The translations under genes were made by a program, and so were the position numbers. A stretch of 9,687 nucleotides of DNA from Nitrospirota bacterium (GTDB lineage: Bacteria > Nitrospinota > Nitrospinia > Nitrospinales > Nitrospinaceae): the NCBI GenBank assembly GCA_030600405.1, contig JAUVMD010000025.1:1-9687 (forward strand), in the 5' to 3' direction. This document shows, in pieces, positions 1 through 6,690 of the stretch. The notes beneath the pieces were generated by a model. It had not been told where the DNA came from and ran no database searches. It saw only the letters and a program-made list of their open reading frames with translations. Position 1 is the first letter of the stretch. Each line of letters starts with the position of its first letter.

Positions 1-4
1 AGCC

Positions 5-1528
5 TCAGGGAAAAAACGATTTAGCTTTTTCGACCGCAAATTCCTGTTGTTCGGCCGTCACCTCGTTGGCCACCGGCAGGGCCAGGGTTTCCGCCGCCGC
101 TTTTTCAGCTTCCGGGAAATCCCCTTGTTTGTGACCGAGGTCCTTGAAACATTCCTGCAGGTGCAGAGGAACCGGATAGTAAATCTCACAAGCCACATTC
201 TGGCTGTTCAGGTATTCCCGTAGCTCATTCCGCTTGCCGTTGTTGACCCGCACAATATACTGATTGTAAACATGCCGCGGAAAAATCTCCGGCGGCAGGT
301 TCAACCGGTCGGTGAGCCCAGACTTCTGGAAGAGGTGATGATAGCGTTGGGCGTTGTTGCGGCGGTCATCCACCCATTCCTCCAGATGAGGAAGCTTGGC
401 GAGAATGATGGCCGACTGCAGGGCATCGATGCGAAAATTGCCGCCGACCATTTTGTGATAATACTTCGGCTCCATGCCGTGCACCCGCAGAACTTTCATT
501 TTTTCGTAAAGCTCTTTGGAGCGGGTGGTGACCATTCCGGCATCCCCAAACCCTCCCAGGTTCTTGGTCGGGAAAAAAGAGAAGCAACCGAAATCTCCTA
601 AACCGCCAGTGCGCTGACCCTTGAATTCCGAGCCGATTGCTTGGCAGGCGTCTTCGACGACCCACAGCTTATGTTTTTTCGCCAAATCCTGTAGTGGCGT
701 CATGTCGGTGCATTGTCCGTATAGGTGGACCGGCATAATGGCTTTGGTTTGGGGCGTGATGGCCGCCGCCGTTTGTTCCATATTCATGTTAAAGGTGACC
801 GGATCGATATCCACAAACACCGGTTTGGCGCCCGTCCGCACGATCGAACCTGCCGTCGCGAAAAAAGTGTACGTTGAAGTGATCACTTCATCGCCAGGGC
901 CGATGTCCGCCGCCATCAACGCCAATAGCAGGGCATCGGTGCCGGAGGAGACGCCGACCGCATAGGGAACCTGGCAATAGTCCGCGACTTGCTTTTCCAG
1001 TTCGGCCACCTTGGGACCGAGGATGAAATAACCGGATCGCACTACATCGAACATTTCCTGTTGCACGTCGTTCCATATTTGCGGATAGGTGGCGGGGATA
1101 TTCAATAGAGGAACCTTTTCTACGTTTGCCAGATCGTCTTTCAGTACTTGCGGCAATTCGTCCGGTGGGAATGCGCGAATTCCTGATTCGGCGAAAACTT
1201 CTGGTTTCAGAGTGATGATCCCGTCCAGCTTGAACACTTCCGCCGTCCGTACCGCAAGCGAGTCCAGATAATCCATTTTTAAAGAGGGTGACATGGCCAA
1301 CATGTCGGACCCGGTGAGTGAGGCCAGGGCTATTCCCTGAAGGGCTTCCTTGAGAGCGGAATGGGCCGCGTCTATTTTCATGGTCTTGCTCAAATCAGAA
1401 TGAATAGCTGCCAGAGAGTTTGACAGGACCCATCCCGCGGAATTTTTATCCCGGCATTGTTCTAAAGTTTTATGATCGTTGCTGGCAATCGCCTGGGTGA
1501 TAACATTATGATGCAGTAAAAATTGCAT
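5..1528 (-). CDS. DegT/DnrJ/EryC1/StrS-family sugar aminotransferase with N-terminal degenerate PIN-like domain
   Basis: A cytoplasmic PLP enzyme of 507 residues that should transfer an amino group, usually from glutamate, to a keto group on a nucleotide-activated sugar. The catalytic domain spans about residues 139-507. Visible landmarks are SSGTDALLLAL (194-204), the PLP-contacting EDACQAIG (292-299, Asp293) and FFPTKNLGG (318-326), where Lys322 is the Schiff-base lysine. This domain alone has normal family length, so residues 1-130 are an extension. That part opens with FLLHHNVI and closes with LDGIITLKPEVF and IRAFPPDEL, like a PIN domain whose first catalytic Asp is replaced by His. AAGGA lies four bases before the ATG, supporting this start, and no ATG lies between the extension and the catalytic domain. 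It follows wbpA by 59 bases, so a WbpE-like role on a UDP-3-keto-uronic sugar is plausible; a 4-keto-sugar substrate is the alternative. Confidence 0.93.
   Translation of the reverse strand: MQFLLHHNVITQAIASNDHKTLEQCRDKNSAGWVLSNSLAAIHSDLSKTMKIDAAHSALKEALQGIALASLTGSDMLAMSPSLKMDYLDSLAVRTAEVFKLDGIITLKPEVFAESGIRAFPPDELPQVLKDDLANVEKVPLLNIPATYPQIWNDVQQEMFDVVRSGYFILGPKVAELEKQVADYCQVPYAVGVSSGTDALLLALMAADIGPGDEVITSTYTFFATAGSIVRTGAKPVFVDIDPVTFNMNMEQTAAAITPQTKAIMPVHLYGQCTDMTPLQDLAKKHKLWVVEDACQAIGSEFKGQRTGGLGDFGCFSFFPTKNLGGFGDAGMVTTRSKELYEKMKVLRVHGMEPKYYHKMVGGNFRIDALQSAIILAKLPHLEEWVDDRRNNAQRYHHLFQKSGLTDRLNLPPEIFPRHVYNQYIVRVNNGKRNELREYLNSQNVACEIYYPVPLHLQECFKDLGHKQGDFPEAEKAAAETLALPVANEVTAEQQEFAVEKAKSFFP
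1139..1528 (-). other. Region coding the degenerate PIN-like domain (residues 1-130)
   Basis: This part of the aminotransferase gene encodes residues 1-130. PIN domains usually begin with a hydrophobic strand ending in D-x-N; here the strand is followed by H6-H7-N8. A helix-rich middle follows (residues 20-70), then MDYLDSLA (85-92), which matches the third acidic site (D86/D89). The strand LDGIIT (101-106) and PEVF (109-112) resemble the typical end of PIN_3-type domains (DAIVT, PKDF, PVLSPEE). The assignment comes from pattern reading only, not from a profile search. With the first Asp missing, nuclease activity is doubtful; a structural or binding role is more likely. Confidence 0.5.
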
Positions 1529-1540
1529 AGAATCCTTAAT

Positions 1541-1570
1541 GGGAATTCCCGGTCAAAGGTATTGCCGGGA
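1541..1570. repeat. Short inverted repeats between wbpA and the aminotransferase gene
   Basis: GGGAATTCCC (1541-1550) is a perfect 10-base palindrome. Overlapping it, TCCCGG (1547-1552) pairs with CCGGGA (1565-1570) across 12 bases. Neither is followed by a T-run on the minus strand, so they do not look like an intrinsic terminator and would not obviously stop readthrough from wbpA. They may form a weak intercistronic stem just upstream of the AAGGA ribosome binding site, or be chance. Confidence 0.3.
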
Positions 1571-1587
1571 GGTTGGTTTGTCAATGC

Positions 1588-2892
1588 TCAGGCTTTGATG
1601 ATTTTATCCGACTTGATTTTAGCGCAGGCGTTTCGGGTATCCACTACAAGACGAGATTGTTTGACGATGGCTTCGTAATCGTAATCTGAATGATCGGTCA
1701 GAATGACTGTGATGTCAAATTGATCAATGCTTGCCAGAGAAACCCGTTTTTTACCGGTGAACTGTGGGTACTCCCGTTTGATCCCGATCGATTCAATATA
1801 AGGATCATGAAATTCCACTTCGGCTCCGTATTGTAGCAGGAGCTCCATGATTTTATAACTGGGAGATTCGCGATCGTCATCAATATTTTTTTTGTAGGCA
1901 AACCCGAGAATCAGAACGCGGCTGCCTTTCACGCTGATTCCTTTTTCATTCAACGCCAGTAATATTCTATTGACGACGTATTCCGGCATGGCCACGTTGA
2001 TTTCACCCGCCAACTCGATAAATCGGGTGGTGATTCCGAATTCCCGCGCCTTCCAAGTCAGATAGAAAGGATCAATGGGAATGCAATGGCCGCCCAGGCC
2101 GGGACCGGGATAAAAAGGCATGTAGCCGAATGGTTTCGTGCTGGCCGCTTGGATCACTTCCCAGATGTCGATTCCCATCTTGTCGAAAATGACCTTCAAT
2201 TCGTTGACCAACGCGATGTTGACGGACCGGAAGATGTTTTCCATCAGTTTGGTGGCTTCCGCGGCCTGCGTGCTTGAAACGGGCACCGTCTGGTTGATGA
2301 ACGACAGGTAAAGTGTGTTGGCGCATTCCATGGCATATTCCGAATCGGCGCCGATGACCTTGGGAATGGTGCGGGTGGAGAAATCTTTATTGTTGGGGTC
2401 TTCCCGCTCCGGCGAGTACGCAACGTAAAAATCCTGGTTGGCTTTCAGTCCGGAACCCGATTCCAGTTCCGGAATCAGCACGTCACGGGTGGTGCCGGGA
2501 TAAGTGGTGGACTCCAGGATCACCATCTGGTCTTTTTTAAGGTGAGGGGCGATTTCCCGTGCCGTCGCTACAATAAAACTCATGTCCGGTTCCCGGTTGG
2601 AATTCAAGGGGGTTGGGACGCAGATCAAAATGCACTCCAGGTTGGAAACGGAAGAGAAGTCGGTGGTGGATTTAAATTGCTTCCGCTCCACCAGTTCCCG
2701 GAGGGTTTTCGAGGGAATATGTTTGATATAGCTTTTCCCCCGGTTCAATTGGTCCACCTTGGCGGGGTCGATATCCAGCCCCACCACCTGAAATCCAGCC
2801 CGGCCGAATTCGATCACCAGCGGCAGGCCCACATACCCTAATCCGATAATTCCTATTCGAGCCTGTTTTTGTTTGATTTGTTTCAGTAGCAT
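1588..2892 (-). CDS. wbpA: UDP-N-acetyl-D-glucosamine/mannosamine 6-dehydrogenase (WbpA type)
   Basis: A cytoplasmic NAD-dependent enzyme that oxidises C6 of a UDP-N-acetylhexosamine in two steps to the uronic acid, supplying polysaccharide or glycan synthesis. In the 434-residue form chosen here, the Rossmann motif GLGYVG is at 17-22 and LDID, the end of the second strand, at 39-42. The active site shows E127 in ESTTYPGT, YSPERE (159-164), K215 and N219 in EATKLMEN, and the nucleophile Cys270 in GGHCIPIDP. The C-terminal third (LILGFAYKKN, then SPSYKIME) is the UDP-binding domain. The frame stays open 65 codons upstream, but that stretch resembles nothing, and the family starts just before the Rossmann strand, so the ATG at 2892 is preferred; GGGTGG lies about ten bases upstream. 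The aminotransferase follows on the same strand. The neighbours favour WbpA over a ManNAc-only (WecC) role. Confidence 0.93.
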   Translation of the reverse strand: MLLKQIKQKQARIGIIGLGYVGLPLVIEFGRAGFQVVGLDIDPAKVDQLNRGKSYIKHIPSKTLRELVERKQFKSTTDFSSVSNLECILICVPTPLNSNREPDMSFIVATAREIAPHLKKDQMVILESTTYPGTTRDVLIPELESGSGLKANQDFYVAYSPEREDPNNKDFSTRTIPKVIGADSEYAMECANTLYLSFINQTVPVSSTQAAEATKLMENIFRSVNIALVNELKVIFDKMGIDIWEVIQAASTKPFGYMPFYPGPGLGGHCIPIDPFYLTWKAREFGITTRFIELAGEINVAMPEYVVNRILLALNEKGISVKGSRVLILGFAYKKNIDDDRESPSYKIMELLLQYGAEVEFHDPYIESIGIKREYPQFTGKKRVSLASIDQFDITVILTDHSDYDYEAIVKQSRLVVDTRNACAKIKSDKIIKA

Positions 2893-2938
2893 TCTACACA
2901 CCACCCGGTTAAAGAGGCTGGGCCTGGGTTGAAGTGAA

Positions 2939-2954
2939 ATTTCGATATTGAAAT
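2939..2954. promoter_or_regulatory. 16-base near-perfect palindrome upstream of wbpA, possible operator
   Basis: ATTTCGATATTGAAAT is a palindrome with a single mismatched pair, 46 bases before the chosen wbpA start. Its size and symmetry suit a dimeric helix-turn-helix regulator, but no regulator gene is in the window and the AT-rich sequence could produce it by chance. Confidence 0.25.
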
Positions 2955-2997
2955 AATTGTTCCATCGTTGTTCGAGCCGGAAATCTAACCCCCCATG

Positions 2998-3035
2998 TCT
3001 CCAACGGAGATTGGGTGTCGGTGCACCCGTCGGGT
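2998..3035. repeat. Cluster of small hairpins in the wbpA leader
   Basis: TCTCC-AAC-GGAGA (2998-3010) is a perfect stem with a three-base loop. GGGTG (3013-3017) pairs with CACCC (3024-3028), and the overlapping ACCCG-T-CGGGT (3025-3035) offers a competing pairing for the same bases, although its one-base loop could not close fully. In a wbpA transcript started upstream of 3040 these could act as alternative folds. No riboswitch class is recognised. Confidence 0.3.
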
Positions 3036-3067
3036 AAGGGGGACCGATTATGCATTTGTTCCATATT

Positions 3068-3073
3068 AGTATA
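3068..3073 (-). promoter_or_regulatory. Possible -10 element for wbpA
   Basis: On the minus strand the sequence reads TATACT, one mismatch from the sigma-70 -10 consensus. No convincing -35 lies 16-18 bases upstream. A start near 3060 would give a leader of about 170 bases and would place transcription start inside the longer wbpA reading frame, in line with the internal ATG at 2892. Confidence 0.25.
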
Positions 3074-3227
3074 AAAGCAATTTCCATGAATCAGGGTAGG
3101 GAAAATAGGTCCGGAGCGGTAATTTCTTCAATTTCAGGAATTTTCACCCGCAAACCGGGGAAATCTGGCAAAATAGTCTTGGATAGCAGCTACCCTAAAA
3201 ATCAGAAAACAAGCCGAGGTGGGTTTG

Positions 3228-3395
3228 ATGATCGACGAAATCAATTATTTTCCCGAACGGGAAAACTACCAGAAAAAGAAAAAAGTCGATGAAGACTGGA
3301 AGAAATTGAAAAAGCAGAAGATTTTTCATGATTCCAAAAAAATGAGTAAGCCGGACGCTTCCCGCAAACCCAAACCGCCTCCGAAAGAAAAGTAA
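3228..3395 (+). CDS. Small lysine-rich hypothetical protein, 55 residues
   Basis: This ORF begins MIDEINYFPERENY and ends PKPPPKEK before a TAA. GAGGTGG (3216-3222) sits five bases before the ATG, a strong and well-spaced ribosome binding site, which is the main reason to call it. Sixteen of 55 residues are lysine, against ten acidic ones and two arginines, for a net charge of about +8. Residues 12-31 could form a charged helix; the tail is proline- and lysine-rich and probably disordered. There is no signal peptide, membrane segment or cysteine. It lies between divergent wbpA and the SUMF1-like gene on the same strand as the latter. I do not recognise the family; nucleic-acid or ribosome binding would be a guess from charge alone. 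Confidence 0.6.
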   Translation: MIDEINYFPERENYQKKKKVDEDWKKLKKQKIFHDSKKMSKPDASRKPKPPPKEK

Positions 3396-3401
3396 TTCAT
3401 T

Positions 3402-3458
3402 CCAAACTTTATCGTCTCTTCCCAAAGTTGTCTTAAAAAAGCGGTTTTTAAAGTTTGG
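3402..3458. repeat. Nested inverted repeats downstream of the small ORF
   Basis: CCAAACTTTA (3402-3411) and TAAAGTTTGG (3449-3458) are a perfect 10-base inverted pair 37 bases apart. Inside lies TTAAAAA (3433-3439) pairing with TTTTTAA (3445-3451) around AGCGG. The two share bases 3449-3451, so they compete. Coming seven bases after a stop codon, this could be a weak terminator, though no clean T-tract follows. The right arm also touches the putative -35 of the next gene, so an operator is an alternative. Confidence 0.35.
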
Positions 3459-3484
3459 TTTATTCTGCCCTCCTATTATATAAT
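3455..3484 (+). promoter_or_regulatory. Putative sigma-70 promoter of the SUMF1-like gene
   Basis: TATAAT (3479-3484) is a perfect -10 hexamer. The best -35 is TTGGTT (3455-3460) with an 18-base spacer, matching only the leading TTG. Transcription would start near 3491, giving a short leader before the gene. Confidence 0.45.
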
Positions 3485-3531
3485 TTCCAGGAAATCCTAC
3501 TATTTAGACCCTTCACTTTTTCATTGGAGCC

Positions 3532-4824
3532 GTGCCAGACGGTTGGTCAATAATGAAAGCACAAATGTTATCCATGTTTAGAGTTTCTTCTTGTTTAATG
3601 TTTCTCTGTTTGATTTTGCCTCAATCCCTTTGGGCCGATGAGATGCAATGGCTGGCCAAGGGCGATCAGGCCGTTATGGATCAGAATTATTCCCAGGCAG
3701 AGAGTCATTACTCCAAGGCCTTACAGGCCAATCCCGAAAGCCCCAGGGTTTTGCGCGCCCTGGCGGAGGTAAAAATCGCCCTGAAAAAATACCAGGAGGC
3801 GAAAGTCCTGATCGACAAAATATTGGCCATGCCCGTGGCCAACGGGCGGGATGTTCTAGTGTTCTACAAGGGAGATTCCCAGGGACTGGATGCGGAACTG
3901 GTGGATGAACGGGTGATCACCCCACAGCGCACCAATGATAATATGAGGAATTACCTCGATACCCAAAGCGGCAAGCCTATTCCTCACTACCGGTTATTTT
4001 TCAAAAAGAAGGGCAAGATGGAATTGGTACCGCAAAGTGAGGTGCGCCTCAAGTATAAAGGTGTCCTGCGCCGGGTTTATGAACACGTTGAGGAACTGAA
4101 CCGGGAGGTCAACCGGCACCTCATAGCGGCCAAGGGAAGCCGGGGTACCGCCGAGGTGGTGACGCTCAAGGGGGGGTGTTTCCAGATGGGAAATGACAAG
4201 GGGCTGCCCGACGAGCAACCGGCGCATGAAGTCTGCCTGTCTCCGTTCAAAATAGACAAGTACGAAGTGACGCAGGCTGAATTTCAATCCGTGATGGGGC
4301 TGGAAAATCCCTCGTATTATTCCGGGGCAGAGCTTCCGGTCGACAGCGCCACTTGGTTTGAGGCGGGCCGGTATTGCAATAAATTAGGCAAGCGGCTGCC
4401 CACGGAAGCCGAATGGGAATACGCCGCCCGCGGCGGGACCACCACCCATTTTTATTGGGGCAAAACGGTGAAGGGAAATGAAGCCAATTTTTGCGACAAG
4501 AACTGCACGTTGAATACGCGGGTCGAATCCGTTGACGATGGTTATTCCGGACCCGCGCCGCCCGGACAGTTCCCCGCCAATCCATTTGGCCTGTACGATA
4601 TGGCCGGTAACCTGGCCGAGTGGACCAGCGATTGGATGAATGAAAATTATTACCGCAACAGTCCCAAAGACAATCCGCCGGGACCGCATCCCACCGACGC
4701 CAAAGCGGTTCGGGGTGGCAGTTGGGAAAGTACCGCTGGATTTTTGAGAAGCTCCAACCGGGCCGCCTACTGGGCCAAAATGCGCAATGACGCCATCGGC
4801 TTCCGCTGCGTTTCCAGTTCGTGA
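3532..4824 (+). CDS. Secreted TPR-SUMF1 (formylglycine-generating-enzyme-like) domain protein
   Basis: In the longest form (430 residues, GTG start) residues 8-35 are a Sec signal peptide with a hydrophobic core and likely cleavage after SLWA, so the mature protein is periplasmic or exported. The ATG at 3553 (residue 8) may be the true start: GGAG lies only two bases from the GTG, while the signal peptide fits better from Met8. Residues 38-100 form about two TPR-like helix pairs. Residues 102-205 are unrecognised. Residues 208-430 are a SUMF1/FGE-type fold: GGCFQMG (214-220), YEVTQAEF, RLPTEAEWEYAARGG, FGLYDMAGNLAEWTSDW, RGGSW (395-399) and IGFRC (423-427). Active FGE has a cysteine pair just after RGGSW; here that stretch (400-411) has none, so sulfatase activation is unlikely. 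Such proteins more often bind or scaffold. No sulfatase gene is nearby. Confidence 0.9.
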   Translation: MPDGWSIMKAQMLSMFRVSSCLMFLCLILPQSLWADEMQWLAKGDQAVMDQNYSQAESHYSKALQANPESPRVLRALAEVKIALKKYQEAKVLIDKILAMPVANGRDVLVFYKGDSQGLDAELVDERVITPQRTNDNMRNYLDTQSGKPIPHYRLFFKKKGKMELVPQSEVRLKYKGVLRRVYEHVEELNREVNRHLIAAKGSRGTAEVVTLKGGCFQMGNDKGLPDEQPAHEVCLSPFKIDKYEVTQAEFQSVMGLENPSYYSGAELPVDSATWFEAGRYCNKLGKRLPTEAEWEYAARGGTTTHFYWGKTVKGNEANFCDKNCTLNTRVESVDDGYSGPAPPGQFPANPFGLYDMAGNLAEWTSDWMNENYYRNSPKDNPPGPHPTDAKAVRGGSWESTAGFLRSSNRAAYWAKMRNDAIGFRCVSSS

Positions 4825-4859
4825 TTTTTAGGGACAGGTTAGAAGCTTGGTTTGCCCGG

Positions 4860-6413
4860 TCATGCCGAGTTCAGGGCCGCCCGGACTTCTTCCCGAAGCT
4901 GGGTCTTTAGAATTTTCCCGACTGGGTTTTTGGGCAGGGTTTCATAGAATTGGAAGTGGTCGGGAACGCTGAAGGGAGGCAGTTTCTCCTGACAGTATTT
5001 TTTTAATTCCGACTCCACTGCTTGATAGCCCTCTTTCAAAACGATGCAGGCCACCACCTGTTCCCCCAACCGCTGATGGGGAATTCCCACCGCCGCGGCT
5101 TCCAAAATGGCAGGGTGATTAATCAGAATATTTTCGATGGCCAAAGGCGCCACGTTTTCTCCGGCGCGAATGATCAAATCCTTTTTACTGCCGGCGGAGA
5201 TATAAAGACGGCCCTGTTCGTCGAGATGCCCCAGGTCTCCGGTTTTGAACCAACCATCTGTAGTTAACACTTCGCGGTTTTCTTCCGGAAGTTTCCAGTA
5301 GCCCGGCATCACGGTTGCACCTTTGACGAAAATTTCTCCCACGTCGCCTTGCGGGACGGCTTGGCCTTGTTCGTTAACGATTTTCAATTCCACATCGGGC
5401 AGCACCGGGCCGACCGAGCCCACTAGGCTTCCCTCCTTTATGGTATTGACGGAAATCACCGGTGAAGTTTCCGTCAGGCCGTAACCCTCGAGGACGGTGA
5501 CCTTCATCAGGTCTTCGACCTTATGGAGCATGGCGTGGGGAAGGGCCGCTCCACCCGAAATGCAATAACGCAACGAGGAAATGTTGTATTCCCCGCGTGC
5601 CACCAGTTGCACCAGGAACGAGTAGATCGTCGGAACAAGAGGAAGCACTGTTGCCTGATGCCGGTCGATGGTGGTCAGAATGGCTTTCGGCTGAAACTGA
5701 GGCAATAGGATCAATGTACCCCCGACCCGTAGAATCAACAGCGCGATCATGTTGCCAAACGAATGGAACAGGGGAAGAGCCATGATTGCCCGATCCTCGG
5801 GTTGAAACGGCAAATGGGCCTCAACCCCTTTCGAATTGGCATCAAACATGCTTTCGTTCAACATCACGCCCTTGGGTTTTGCAGTGGTGCCGGAAGTGTA
5901 CATGATAACGTCTGGAATTCCTTCAGCGCGCGAATGGCGCGGTTGCGCCTTATCCGGTTGGGCCGACCGGAGAAAGTTATCGAATGGTACCGTGCCCTCA
6001 ACGGGCAAACCCAAATCCGGCGCCGGGGAAGTGGTGATAAGCACTTTGAATTTCGAAAAAAAAGGTACGGTCTCCGGTTTGATGAAAACCGGGTTAACCA
6101 CCAGATGATCCACCCCCGCGTCCCGGGTGATATAGATCAGATCCTCGGGCGTCAGCATAAAGTTGTAGGGAACCACCGGCAGGCCCTTGAGCAGAGCGCC
6201 GAGAAAAGCGATCAGGTATTCTTTCTGATTGAGGCACAGCAGGCCCAATTTGCCGTCAGGGCTGATCGAAAGGGAATCCAGCCCTCCGGCAAAGCGTTCC
6301 ACCTGATCCACCAGTTGGGCGTACGTTACCGTGGCTTCGCCATCGATAATAGCGGGATGGTCCGGTTGAGCCTGGGCATGGGTTTTTATGAATCGGTAAA
6401 ATTCGAGAGCCAT
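4860..6413 (-). CDS. Medium/long-chain acyl-CoA synthetase (AMP-forming, ANL superfamily)
   Basis: A 517-residue adenylate-forming enzyme that would activate a carboxylic acid, probably a fatty acid, with ATP and pass it to CoA. The ATP loop YTSGTTAKPKG is at 172-182, the substrate-side ISGGAALP at 285-292, the adenine motif EGYGLTETSP at 309-318, ribose-binding Asp393 in WFKTGDL, and the C-terminal catalytic Lys500 in PKNPVGKILK. Length is normal for the class I acyl-CoA ligases. The A8 hinge reads GSKKDLI (408-414), where GRxKD is usual, so the conserved Arg is Ser409. The start is the first ATG after an in-frame stop; its ribosome binding site is weak. The gene converges on the SUMF1-like gene across 35 bases with no clear terminator, and diverges from the efflux operon. 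Substrate chain length cannot be read from sequence; an aryl-acid or 2-enoyl substrate is possible. Confidence 0.93.
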   Translation of the reverse strand: MALEFYRFIKTHAQAQPDHPAIIDGEATVTYAQLVDQVERFAGGLDSLSISPDGKLGLLCLNQKEYLIAFLGALLKGLPVVPYNFMLTPEDLIYITRDAGVDHLVVNPVFIKPETVPFFSKFKVLITTSPAPDLGLPVEGTVPFDNFLRSAQPDKAQPRHSRAEGIPDVIMYTSGTTAKPKGVMLNESMFDANSKGVEAHLPFQPEDRAIMALPLFHSFGNMIALLILRVGGTLILLPQFQPKAILTTIDRHQATVLPLVPTIYSFLVQLVARGEYNISSLRYCISGGAALPHAMLHKVEDLMKVTVLEGYGLTETSPVISVNTIKEGSLVGSVGPVLPDVELKIVNEQGQAVPQGDVGEIFVKGATVMPGYWKLPEENREVLTTDGWFKTGDLGHLDEQGRLYISAGSKKDLIIRAGENVAPLAIENILINHPAILEAAAVGIPHQRLGEQVVACIVLKEGYQAVESELKKYCQEKLPPFSVPDHFQFYETLPKNPVGKILKTQLREEVRAALNSA

Positions 6414-6690
6414 AGTGCTTGCAGGAAAGAGGGTTCCGAAGGCTGATCGTACAGGCGGTTTACTAATAGCACGGATTTACCGATAAGGACAACATGCAAA
6501 AGGGTCATTTTAAATATTTCACTCCTCCAATCCTCGGCCCTGTAATTATCATCTAATAGGATGTAAGGTTTCATTAATTAAGCATACAGAAAAACGCGGA
6601 TTCAGAAGTATATCTATTTTTGCTTATATTTTTGTTTGTAATTGAATTAACGATATAAGATAATGAAATACAATCACTTTTGGGAAGACT
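6414..6690. other. Divergent promoter region between the ligase and the efflux operon
   Basis: This 277-base stretch is AT-rich from about 6570 to 6680. The rightward promoter is annotated separately. On the minus strand GGAGGAGT (6521-6528) is a strong Shine-Dalgarno-like site, but no well-spaced start follows it; the nearest ATG is 15 bases beyond the GGAGG. A 62-codon minus-strand frame (6386-6574) crosses the region and overlaps the start of the ligase gene by 28 bases; it is not called as a gene. Confidence 0.5.
6636..6664 (+). promoter_or_regulatory. Putative sigma-70 promoter of the efflux operon
   Basis: TTGTAA (6636-6641) and GATAAT (6659-6664) are separated by exactly 17 bases in a very AT-rich setting. 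That gives four of six and five of six consensus matches. Transcription would begin near 6671, leaving a leader of about 20 bases before the ATG at 6691, enough for the GGGAAG-like ribosome binding site at 6682-6687. Confidence 0.5.

Larger units (their letters stand above)
2893..3227. other. Intergenic region between divergent wbpA and the small ORF
   Basis: A 335-base stretch without a convincing gene. On the minus strand it is open in the wbpA frame to 3087, but the encoded residues look random. It holds a near-palindrome (2939-2954), a compact hairpin (2998-3010), a pair of overlapping hairpins (3013-3035) and a -10-like element for the minus strand (3068-3073). The likeliest content is the wbpA promoter and 5' leader plus the promoter of the rightward small ORF. 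I could not place a good -35 for either direction. Confidence 0.6.

Noticed and set aside
2893..3087. 65-codon N-terminal extension of wbpA
   Set aside because: The residues look non-coding, the family begins just before the Rossmann motif, and a -10-like element lies inside the extended frame.
3050..3292. 80-codon plus-strand frame overlapping the small lysine-rich ORF
   Set aside because: It has no ribosome binding site and unstructured composition, while the overlapping frame from 3228 has a well-placed GAGGTGG.
4825..4859. Bidirectional terminator between the convergent SUMF1-like and ligase genes
   Set aside because: The 35-base gap holds no stable inverted repeat followed by a T-run on either strand.
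5763..6446. 227-codon open frame on the plus strand
   Set aside because: Antisense to the acyl-CoA synthetase N-terminal half and without recognisable motifs.
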